Assembly: GCA_903838705.1 (NCBI GenBank)
Contig: CAILZL010000018.1
Location: 62,001 to 126,000 of the forward strand
Direction: 5' to 3'
Length of the DNA stretch: 64,000 nucleotides
Source: an uncultured Pseudomonadota bacterium
GTDB lineage: Bacteria; Pseudomonadota; Gammaproteobacteria; Steroidobacterales; Steroidobacteraceae
Part shown: piece after piece, positions 57,290 to 64,000 of the stretch
Layout of the letters: each line of letters starts with the position of its first letter
Position numbering within the stretch: position 1 is the stretch's first letter
Position numbers and translations under genes: made by a program
The notes under the pieces: generated by a model
The model's database searches: none
What the model saw: only the letters and a program-made list of their open reading frames with translations
What the model was told of the DNA's origin: nothing

Positions 57290-57790
57290 TCAGCCTTCTT
57301 GAGCCAGCGCAGTCAGGGCGGCTTTGAGTTGGGCTGGCCCGTATTGTTCAAGCGGTAGCCTGGCCATGCGTTGAATACGATGGTTCAGTATGTTGAACGC
57401 CTGCTCAAAGGCCGCACGCTGGTCGGCTTCGCTGCCCACTACGGCAGCAGGATCAGCAATGCCCCAATGAACTGTGACAGGTGCGCCATGCCATATCGGA
57501 CAGACTTCATGCGCGGCGTTGTCGCAGACCGTAATGACTGCATCCAGTGGCGGTGCGGTGGGTGAGGCAAATTCATTCCAGCTTTTACTGCGCAGCCCGG
57601 TGATATCAATGTGATGTGTTTGCAGGGTTTGCAATGCCAGTGGATGCGGCGTCCCCTTCGGTTTGCTGCCTGCACTGTGAGCCTGCCAGCGACCGGCGGC
57701 GTGATGATTCAGCAGCGCCTCACCGAGCAGGCTGCGGGCCGAATTGCCAGTGCACAGTATCAATATCTGTAAGGGGCGCGTATGGGTCAT
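57290..57790 (-). CDS. arsC: Arsenate reductase, low-molecular-weight phosphatase type
   Basis: 166 residues of the LMW protein-tyrosine-phosphatase fold: the P-loop CTGNSARS (C13-X5-R19), then AGSKPKG and a DAVITVCDNAAHEVCP motif containing the redox cysteines of thioredoxin-linked ArsC. It reduces As(V) to As(III), which the aquaporin would then let out. The aquaporin start lies 2 bp after its stop. No arsR is adjacent. Confidence 0.93.
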   Translation of the reverse strand: MTHTRPLQILILCTGNSARSLLGEALLNHHAAGRWQAHSAGSKPKGTPHPLALQTLQTHHIDITGLRSKSWNEFASPTAPPLDAVITVCDNAAHEVCPIWHGAPVTVHWGIADPAAVVGSEADQRAAFEQAFNILNHRIQRMARLPLEQYGPAQLKAALTALAQEG

Positions 57791-57823
57791 ACGGATTGTT
57801 TTAACTCAAGATTACTCATCAAG

Positions 57824-57844
57824 ATTGATCGTCAACATTGATCG
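57824..57844. repeat. Direct repeat ATTGATCG upstream of arsC
   Basis: ATTGATCG occurs at 57824-57831 and 57837-57844 (period 13 bp) in the short region between arsC and the divergent ATPase gene. It may be a regulator-binding site, perhaps for an ArsR encoded elsewhere; no assignment is possible. Confidence 0.3.
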
Positions 57845-57905
57845 GGCCTGTCAGTGCCGGTATTGTCTGACAAGTCTGGACAACTATGACTACAGGAATA
57901 TTGCA

Positions 57906-60257
57906 ATGAACCTGCCTGCCTACGAGAAACTCGGAACGTTTTATCTGGGTCGAGTTGTGGATGACAGCGGCAAGGATACCGCTGAGCAGGTGCTCTACGA
58001 TGCCCGCGATCTGACTACACATGCGGTGTGTGTCGGCATGACCGGCAGTGGCAAGACCGGTCTGTGTCTGTCATTGCTGGAAGAAGCTGCGATAGATGGT
58101 ATTCCGGTGCTGGCCATTGATCCCAAGGGCGACATAGCCAATCTCGCCCTGCAATTTCCGCAACTGCGCACGGAAGACTTCCTGCCGTGGGTGGACTCCG
58201 GTGAAGCCAGGCGCAAGGGACAATCCACTGAAGAGTTTGCAGCCGCCACCGCTGCCAGCTGGAAAAAGGGCCTGGCTGACTGGGATCAGGATGGCGAGCG
58301 TATTCAAAGGTTGAGCGATGCTGCCGAAGTCGCCATCTACACACCGGGCAGCAATTCGGGTCGTGGCCTGTCGGTGTTGCGTTCCTTTGCCGCACCAGAT
58401 GAAGCACTGCGCAACGATACATCAGCATTGAAAGAACGCATTGCCGGTGCAGCTGCCGGGTTGCTTGCGCTGCTCGGCATTGATGCCGATCCGCTCAAGA
58501 GTCGTGAACACATTCTGTTGTCGAGTGTGCTGGATACCGCCTGGCGCAAGGGTGAAGATCTTGATCTTGCGGCATTGATACAGCAGATACAGAAGCCGCC
58601 GTTCGACAAGGTGGGCGTGTTTGATCTGGAAACTTTCTTTCCCGCAAAAGAACGCCTAGGTCTGGCCATGGCGATCAACAACTTGCTGGCTGCGCCGGGA
58701 TTTGCCGCCTGGATGGAAGGTGAAGCACTGGACATTCAGAGTCTGTTGTTCACTGCTGAAGGCAAGCCCCGCATAGCCATCATTTCCATAGCGCATCTCA
58801 GTGATGCCGAACGCATGTTCATCGTTACATTGCTGCTCAATGAAGTGGTGGCATGGATGCGCAGGCAGTCCGGCACCTCTGCCTTGCGGGCTCTGGTGTA
58901 CATGGATGAAATCATCGGTTACTTCCCGCCCACTGCTATGCCGCCTTCGAAGCTGCCGCTGCTCACTCTCATGAAGCAGGCGCGAGCTTTTGGTCTTGGA
59001 GTCGTGCTCGCCACACAGAATCCTGTCGATCTGGATTACAAAGGGCTTTCCAATGCCGGCACATGGTTCATCGGTCGCCTGCAGACCGAGCGTGACAAGG
59101 CGCGCGTGGTGGAAGGTTTGCTCAGCAGTGGTGGTGAGGGGCTGGAAAAGGAACGTATCGAATCCATGATTGCCAATCTCAGTCAGCGTGTGTTTCTGAT
59201 GCGCAAGGTGCATGAGGCCGCGCCAGTGCTGTTGCGTACCCGCTGGGCCCTGTCTTATTTAAGAGGCCCGATCACCTTGCAGGAGATTCAGCAATTCAAT
59301 CAGAAAAATCCCCCACCAGTGGCCACTGCTGCCAGTGCCAAGCCTGTGGCAGGCAAAGTGGCAAGCAAGCCCATGCTTCCTGCGGGCGTAAATGAGTATT
59401 ACGCCAATGCTGGCGCCAGTAATACCTATGTGCCCATGTTGCTGGGCATGGCCAAGATTCACTTTGTGGATAGCAAGGCCAGTATTGATGAATGGCAGAA
59501 TCGTGCACTGCTGGCTCCGCTGGCTGAAGACGGATCAGGTCCCGACTGGTCGGCTGCCAGTGAGGTGGCAGGTGGTAAGGCATCCCTCGCAGCGCAGGCA
59601 GTAAAAGAGGCCAGCTACGGCGAAGTGCCCGCAGCCTTGTTGCGAGCTCAGAACTATGCCGGGTGGAGCAAGGAGCTCAGCAGTGCCATCTATCAGGGAG
59701 TCACGCATTCTGTATTTGGATGTGATGTCCTGAAGCTCAGTTCCAAAGCGGGTGAGAGTGAAGGTGAGTTCCGTGCCCGTATCGGTCTGCAGTTGCGCGA
59801 ACAGCGTGACGCTGAAGTGGATCGCCTGCGCAAGAAGTACGCGCCCCGTCTGCAGACCTTGCAGGATCAGCAGGTCAGGGCGCAACAGAAAATCGAAAAA
59901 GAAAAATCAGAGCTGTCACAACAGAAACTGCAAACTGCATTAAATGTCGGCGCCACTATTCTCGGTGCCTTCTTCGGTCGCAAGGCGATCAGTACGGCGA
60001 GTGTGAGCCGCGTTGCAACCGCTGCCCGTTCTGCCAGCCGTATTGGTCGTGAAAGTCAGGATGTGGATCAGGCCGCAGGCAGTCTCGAGTCAATTCAGCA
60101 GCGGCTCGCTGATCTGCAAGCCGAGCTGGAACAGGAAATTGCACGGGTGCAGGGCGAGCTAGACCCGGCGGCAATTACTTTGACGCGAATTGAAATGAAA
60201 CCCCGCAAGACTGATACGGTGATCAGTGAAGTTGCGCTGGTGTGGAAGGCCGTATGA
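57906..60257 (+). CDS. HerA-like (DUF87) ATPase with coiled-coil C-terminus
   Basis: From the ATG at 57906 it has 783 residues. A RecA/FtsK-like ATPase domain carries Walker A GMTGSGKTGL (residues about 40-50), IDPKGDIANL (a HerA/FtsK mark), Walker B VYMDEIIGYFP and a sensor-type ATQNPVDLDYKG. The last 200 residues hold a coiled coil (about 640-700 and 725-760) with a membrane- or glycine-rich hydrophobic stretch (NVGATILGAFFG). Such ATPases pump or translocate DNA or act in antiphage systems; no NurA or other partner is adjacent. It stands alone next to ars genes and could be a chromosomal DUF87 of unknown role. Confidence 0.85.
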   Translation: MNLPAYEKLGTFYLGRVVDDSGKDTAEQVLYDARDLTTHAVCVGMTGSGKTGLCLSLLEEAAIDGIPVLAIDPKGDIANLALQFPQLRTEDFLPWVDSGEARRKGQSTEEFAAATAASWKKGLADWDQDGERIQRLSDAAEVAIYTPGSNSGRGLSVLRSFAAPDEALRNDTSALKERIAGAAAGLLALLGIDADPLKSREHILLSSVLDTAWRKGEDLDLAALIQQIQKPPFDKVGVFDLETFFPAKERLGLAMAINNLLAAPGFAAWMEGEALDIQSLLFTAEGKPRIAIISIAHLSDAERMFIVTLLLNEVVAWMRRQSGTSALRALVYMDEIIGYFPPTAMPPSKLPLLTLMKQARAFGLGVVLATQNPVDLDYKGLSNAGTWFIGRLQTERDKARVVEGLLSSGGEGLEKERIESMIANLSQRVFLMRKVHEAAPVLLRTRWALSYLRGPITLQEIQQFNQKNPPPVATAASAKPVAGKVASKPMLPAGVNEYYANAGASNTYVPMLLGMAKIHFVDSKASIDEWQNRALLAPLAEDGSGPDWSAASEVAGGKASLAAQAVKEASYGEVPAALLRAQNYAGWSKELSSAIYQGVTHSVFGCDVLKLSSKAGESEGEFRARIGLQLREQRDAEVDRLRKKYAPRLQTLQDQQVRAQQKIEKEKSELSQQKLQTALNVGATILGAFFGRKAISTASVSRVATAARSASRIGRESQDVDQAAGSLESIQQRLADLQAELEQEIARVQGELDPAAITLTRIEMKPRKTDTVISEVALVWKAV

Positions 60258-60441
60258 ATCGTTACCTCGTATTAGAAATGACGTGGTGTTCAGCGGGAAG
60301 TGGCTACATGCACGTGTAATTACTGATTGTTAGCAGTTCAGGTCCGGCTAGGCTGTTGGGGATCGTGAGAATCCATTCGTGATGGCAACTGTTCCTGCTG
60401 GATCAGTATCAGCTGTCACACTTCCTCCCGGAGCAGAGCCC

Positions 60442-61776
60442 GTGACCCGTCGAATACTTCGTTTCCCAGTTGTTTCTGTGCTGATTGGACTGTCCATGCT
60501 GGCTATTTTCAATCAGGCGCAGGCGGTGCCGAGTTTTGCCCGGCAGATGAACATGGAATGCAGCGGGTGTCATACACGATTTCCAAAGCTCAATGCCTTC
60601 GGGCGTGAGTTCAAGTTAAGTGGCTACACCATGGCAGCAGGCAAGCAGATTCAGGGGGTGGATGGAAATCAGAAGGAAACACTTTCAGTGAATGAACTGC
60701 CACCCCTTTCTGTGATGCTTGAAACGGCCTATACCAATACGGGTAAATCTGTTCCGGATGCGCAGAACAGTGATGTGGAATTGCCGCAGCAGCTCAGTCT
60801 GTTTCTCGCGGGTCGTATCTCGCCGAAGATCGGATCCTTTGTGCAGATGACCTATACACAACAGGATGACAAGCTCACTATGGATAACGCTGACCTGCGC
60901 TATGCAGATCGCGGCTCTGTCGGCGGCAAGTCGCTGACATATGGCATTACGCTGAATAACAGTCCGACAGTGGAAGATCTCTGGAACTCCACTCCCACCT
61001 GGGGTTTTCCTTTTTCCGGCCCGGATACTGCACCCACGCCTGTTGCAGCAACTCTGGTTGATGGCGGACTGAGTCAGGATGTAGCCGGTGTCGGTGGTTA
61101 TGTGATGCTGGATCAGACGTGGTATGCCGCTGCTTCGCTCTATCGTTCTGCCCACCTTGGCAGCAATGCGCCGACATCAGGCAGCACGAATACGCTTGAT
61201 TCCGCAGCCCCTTATTTGCGGATGGCCTGGCAGCATCAGTGGGGCGCAAACTATCTTGAGATCGGTGCCTATGGCATGTGGAGCAAGCTGATGCCTGATG
61301 GAATCCATGGCGAGTACGATAAGTACAAGGATATCGCAGCCGACTTCCAGTACGAACGCACTCTCAACAAGGGTCAGCTGACGGTGCATGGTACGGTGAT
61401 CCGCGAGACACAGAATCTGGATGCTACCTTCGCTGCGAATAATTCAAGTAACGCCTCCAACAAGCTGCACACCGCTCGTATGGATGCCAGTTATGGGCTG
61501 AAAAACTGGGAATGGACTGGCGGCCTGTTCTCAACAACAGGTGACCGTGATGAAACACTCTATGCCCAAGCCAGCGTGGATGGCAGTGCAACCGGTAAAC
61601 CGGACAGCAGTGGCTGGTTGTGCCAGGTGTCTTACTCCCCATGGCAGAACGTACAGTTGACGGCACAATATACCGGCTACGCAAAATTCAATGGCAGTCG
61701 CAGCAACTATGACGGAGCTGGGCGAAACGCCAGTGACAACAACACATTGTTTTTGCAGGCCTGGTTTGTTTGGTAG
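60442..61776 (+). CDS. Cyc2-like fused cytochrome-porin (outer membrane)
   Basis: From the GTG at 60442 (GGAG upstream) it has 444 residues. A signal peptide (to about QAQA, residue 28) leads into FARQMNMECSGCHTRFPKL, with one c-type heme site Cys40-x2-Cys43-His44, then NAFGREFKLSGYTM. This FARQ..C..CH....L..FGR.FK..GY block is the hallmark of the Cyc2 cytochrome-porin superfamily. The rest (about 390 residues) has porin-like alternating strands and ends with an aromatic strand (FLQAWFVW). Cyc2 proteins take electrons from Fe(II) at the cell surface; distant homologues in non-iron-oxidisers are common, so function is inferred. The longer frame from 60379 would not improve the signal peptide. 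Confidence 0.85.
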   Translation: MTRRILRFPVVSVLIGLSMLAIFNQAQAVPSFARQMNMECSGCHTRFPKLNAFGREFKLSGYTMAAGKQIQGVDGNQKETLSVNELPPLSVMLETAYTNTGKSVPDAQNSDVELPQQLSLFLAGRISPKIGSFVQMTYTQQDDKLTMDNADLRYADRGSVGGKSLTYGITLNNSPTVEDLWNSTPTWGFPFSGPDTAPTPVAATLVDGGLSQDVAGVGGYVMLDQTWYAAASLYRSAHLGSNAPTSGSTNTLDSAAPYLRMAWQHQWGANYLEIGAYGMWSKLMPDGIHGEYDKYKDIAADFQYERTLNKGQLTVHGTVIRETQNLDATFAANNSSNASNKLHTARMDASYGLKNWEWTGGLFSTTGDRDETLYAQASVDGSATGKPDSSGWLCQVSYSPWQNVQLTAQYTGYAKFNGSRSNYDGAGRNASDNNTLFLQAWFVW

Positions 61777-61840
61777 GGAAAACTTTTTAATCAGCTAATT
61801 AGAGCTGGGTGATGTTTTATCTGCAAAACGCCATCCAGTT

Positions 61841-62047
61841 TCATGTGCCTTGCACACGTTGTTGCCCGCAGCGTGAACACTGTTGCGTGGTGACCAGTTT
61901 GCCCTGCTTCACATCGAAGTGTGAATGCTTGAGTGTTTCCCATTTATGAAAGCCGGAAGAGCAGAGCGTCTTGCCTTCGGCACGTTTGGCGGTGCGCTCC
62001 GATCTGACCTTGCGCAGTTGTACGACGTTGTTAGGTGGACCGCTCAT
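61841..62047 (-). CDS. Small zinc-ribbon-like protein
   Basis: 68 residues, basic N-terminus (QLRKVRSERTAKRAEG), then a putative zinc-binding set: TLCSSGFHKW (Cys, His) and QQCSRCGQQ (CxxC). The pattern resembles short conserved proteobacterial hypothetical proteins. Function unknown. Convergent with the cytochrome-porin gene, 64 bp apart. Confidence 0.68.
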   Translation of the reverse strand: MSGPPNNVVQLRKVRSERTAKRAEGKTLCSSGFHKWETLKHSHFDVKQGKLVTTQQCSRCGQQRVQGT

Positions 62048-62070
62048 TAGAAACCTCGGCCTGAAAGTGC

Positions 62071-62370
62071 TTACGCCCTGCCTGCATTGCGATCATTCGG
62101 TGAATGGAAGTATTCGCTTTCGGTTGAGAAACTTTCTATAGCCTTGCGCAGCTCGCTCATGCGGGCTTCGGCGGTGGCAATGGGAGCGCAGTCATCACAG
62201 TGCGCATCGCCACAGGGCTGGCGTGAATACAGCCAGAATTGCAGTGCACCGGCCAGAATGCCGTCTGCGACATCCCACAGATCGGCCTGCTGATCCTGAT
62301 CGGCGATGCTGTTGCCGACATTGATGGTGCGGGTAAAGGCTTCGTCGAAGTGGGTGTCAGGTTCTTGCAT
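62071..62370 (-). CDS. Hypothetical Cys-containing small protein
   Basis: 99 residues, acidic and helical, with a CGDAHCDDCAP cluster of three Cys and one His that could bind metal. No family recognised. It precedes the zinc-ribbon gene by 23 bp in the same direction and shares a divergent region with the gene at 62493. Confidence 0.6.
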   Translation of the reverse strand: MQEPDTHFDEAFTRTINVGNSIADQDQQADLWDVADGILAGALQFWLYSRQPCGDAHCDDCAPIATAEARMSELRKAIESFSTESEYFHSPNDRNAGRA

Positions 62371-62455
62371 GGTCGTCGTCTGTGCAAAGCGGGCTGGTGA
62401 TCATTGTAACTGCTTGCCCGCCGGTGTGTGCTGAACCCCTGTGTCATGCGATACT

Positions 62456-62470
62456 GTTGACAGTGTCAAC
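62456..62470. promoter_or_regulatory. Inverted repeat in the divergent region
   Basis: GTTGACAGTGTCAAC has two perfect 7-base arms about a central G and contains TTGACA, a -35-like hexamer. It lies 22 bp upstream of the start at 62493, so it may be an operator or overlap the promoter. Confidence 0.35.
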
Positions 62471-62492
62471 TTCGGTACCTTCAGGGGTTTAT

Positions 62493-62882
62493 ATGTCGCA
62501 GGATTCACAGGCTGATTCACAGATGGACCTGGCCAATCTGTATCGTGAGGATACCTACACCGACCGCAAGCTTGGCGTGATCCGGTGTATGACTCCGGTG
62601 ACCGGTGAGGGGATGGTCGATGCCAGCCGTCCGGTGCAGTATCTGGGTCAGGCGGAAATCATGACCAATATGGGGCCGGTGCCGATCAATTTTGAAATTG
62701 AAGCCGGGTCTCTGGCCGAAGCGGTGCAGGGTTTTGCCGATGCAGCCCAGAAGGGTATCGAGCGCACCATGCAGCAGATGCAGGAGATGCGTCGCCAGCA
62801 GGCTTCGCAACTGGTGGTCGCACCAGGCATGGCAGGGCTGAAAGAAGGCCCACGCGGCGGTGGCAAGATCCAGATTCCATGA
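62493..62882 (+). CDS. Conserved hypothetical cytosolic protein
   Basis: From the ATG at 62493 (AGGGG 6 bp upstream) it has 129 residues: YREDTYTDRKLGVIRCMTPV and QAEIMTNMGPVPINFEIEAG, then a helical stretch (EAVQGFADAAQKGIERTMQ) rich in Met and Gln, ending in a Gly/Lys tail. It looks like a member of a conserved proteobacterial family with no assigned role. Confidence 0.8.
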   Translation: MSQDSQADSQMDLANLYREDTYTDRKLGVIRCMTPVTGEGMVDASRPVQYLGQAEIMTNMGPVPINFEIEAGSLAEAVQGFADAAQKGIERTMQQMQEMRRQQASQLVVAPGMAGLKEGPRGGGKIQIP

Positions 62883-63089
62883 TGAGGTCGGTGAAGAGGG
62901 TGCCAATTGTCCGTAAATAGTGCGGACGGGTGGTACCGGCGCATGGATTTGGTGCGTCGTAATGAGAGCATGCGCCAGTCTGGTAAGCGGCGGGCTTGCG
63001 ATCCGGCCTGAACAGGGCAACTATTCACTGGCATGCTTTTCGCTGTGTAGTAAAGGACGATCAACAAATGAAAAGGGGTTTACCGCCGA

Positions 63090-64000
63090 ATGGCTTTGTC
63101 GCAACCACCCTATGATGAGATGCATGACAGTGATGGGGTGCGCCCGCATTACCGTACTTTTGCCAACTGGCTCAAACAGACTCCCGCTGAAAAGCTGCAA
63201 CGAAAGCGCGCGGAAGCGGATGCGCTGTTCCATCGCGTGGGTATTACCTTTGCGGTGTATGGCGAAGAATCAGGCACAGAGCGTCTGATTCCGTTCGACA
63301 TCGTGCCGCGCATCATTCCCGCCGGCGAATGGCAGCAACTGGCCGCTGGCCTGAAGCAGCGAGTGCGTGCGCTCAATGCCTTCATCAAGGACATCTATCA
63401 CGACCAGGAAATTCTCAGGGCGGGCAAGTTGCCAGCGGAAGAGATATTGAATAACGCCCAGTTCCGTCCGGAAATGAAGGGCGTGACTGTGCCGAATGAT
63501 ATTTATGCGCACATCGCCGGTGTGGATATCGTGCGTGCCGGCAAGGGCGAGTTCTATGTGCTGGAAGACAACCTGCGCGTGCCGTCCGGTGTCTCGTACA
63601 TGATTGAAGATCGCAAGATGATGATGCGCCTGTTCCCTGAGCTGTTTGCGCAGTACGCCGTGGCGCCGGTGGAACATTATCCTGATCTGCTGCTGGATAA
63701 TCTGCGCAGTGTGGCGCCTGCGGGTGTGAATGATCCCGTGGTGGTGGTGTTGACGCCGGGTTCATATAACAGCGCCTACTTTGAGCATGCCTTCATCGCA
63801 CAGCAGATGGGTGTGGAGCTGGTGGAAGGTGCCGATCTGTTCGTCAGAGACAACTATGTGTACATGCGTACCACTCGCGGCCCGCAGCGTGTTGATGTGA
63901 TCTATCGGCGCATAGATGATGACTTTCTTGATCCCCGGGCATTCCGTCCCGATTCCCAGCTGGGCGTACCGGGTCTGCTGGATGCCTATCGTGCCGGGCG
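63090..64000 (+). CDS. Circularly permuted type 2 ATP-grasp protein (3' end cut by window edge)
   Basis: The frame from the ATG at 63090 (MALSQPPYDEMHDSDGVRPH) stays open to the right edge (303 codons). Blocks VLEDNLRVPSGVSYMIEDR, GVTVPNDIYAHIAGVD and VVVLTPGSYNSAYFEHAFIA are characteristic of the circularly permuted ATP-grasp family (DUF404/DUF407). In many genomes it is followed by an alpha-E domain gene and a transglutaminase-like protease; these would lie beyond this window. The family is thought to make peptide-like bonds, but the substrate is unknown. Confidence 0.93.
   Translation, partial: MALSQPPYDEMHDSDGVRPHYRTFANWLKQTPAEKLQRKRAEADALFHRVGITFAVYGEESGTERLIPFDIVPRIIPAGEWQQLAAGLKQRVRALNAFIKDIYHDQEILRAGKLPAEEILNNAQFRPEMKGVTVPNDIYAHIAGVDIVRAGKGEFYVLEDNLRVPSGVSYMIEDRKMMMRLFPELFAQYAVAPVEHYPDLLLDNLRSVAPAGVNDPVVVVLTPGSYNSAYFEHAFIAQQMGVELVEGADLFVRDNYVYMRTTRGPQRVDVIYRRIDDDFLDPRAFRPDSQLGVPGLLDAYRAG

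Overview
The window is about 64 kb of proteobacterial chromosome at moderately high GC (by eye mid-50s percent), with dense, mostly housekeeping gene content. The gene set (PlsB, AcnB, RdgC, oligopeptidase A, HemF, the LysM-DprA-Smg-TopA and Def-Fmt-RsmB clusters, LptM, two high-potential iron-sulfur proteins) fits a Gammaproteobacterium, or a close relative in the Betaproteobacteria, with an aerobic respiratory metabolism. There are no rRNA genes, no CRISPR array and no recognisable insertion sequence. One tRNA gene (Phe, GAA) is present.

Layout. 1-5.0 kb (minus): the 5' part of polA, preceded by lptM, an RluB-type pseudouridine synthase, methionine aminopeptidase and two tandem HiPIP genes. 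5.1-8.9 kb: a SPOR-domain gene on the minus strand whose 5' leader carries a clear class-I cyclic-di-GMP riboswitch. Divergent from it is a lone contractile-tail sheath protein, followed by a small membrane protein with an acyl-carrier-like tail. 9.0-12.3 kb (plus): small hydrolase, lipoprotein, plsB. 12.3-21.5 kb (minus): aroE, hemB, rlmJ, hemF, topA, a terminator, smg, dprA and a LysM protein. 21.8-24.7 kb (plus): def, fmt, rsmB. 24.7-28.3 kb: a membrane sulfatase-fold enzyme, and a small outer-membrane protein divergent from an XRE-type regulator.

28.4-31.0 kb is a compact horizontally acquired-looking island, visibly richer in A+T than its flanks. It holds an EcoRII-like restriction endonuclease, a Vsr mismatch endonuclease, a 69-residue orphan and a Dcm/EcoRII/SsoII-like cytosine methyltransferase with an N-terminal helix-turn-helix. 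A candidate autoregulatory operator lies upstream of the methyltransferase. 31.1-43.3 kb: the long helicase Lhr, a two-TM potassium-channel-like protein, acnB, a three-module GH18-deacetylase-glycosyltransferase membrane protein, tRNA-Phe and a gamma-carbonic-anhydrase-like protein. 43.4-54.6 kb: oligopeptidase A, an HD-domain protein, a VanY-type peptidase, a PAS-GGDEF-EAL protein, an ABC-F ATPase, a nitroreductase, a CBS protein, rdgC and gloA. 54.6-64 kb: small envelope proteins, an AEC transporter, an arsC plus aquaporin pair in which the aquaporin carries an in-frame TGA, a HerA-like ATPase, a Cyc2-like fused cytochrome-porin, small conserved proteins and the start of a circularly permuted ATP-grasp gene cut by the window end.

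The least ordinary items are three. First, the c-di-GMP riboswitch sits beside a SPOR gene and an orphan tail sheath. Second, a Cyc2-like outer-membrane cytochrome-porin occurs in the same genome as two HiPIPs, which suggests extracellular electron uptake such as Fe(II) oxidation. Third, the R-V-M cassette has its own candidate operator.
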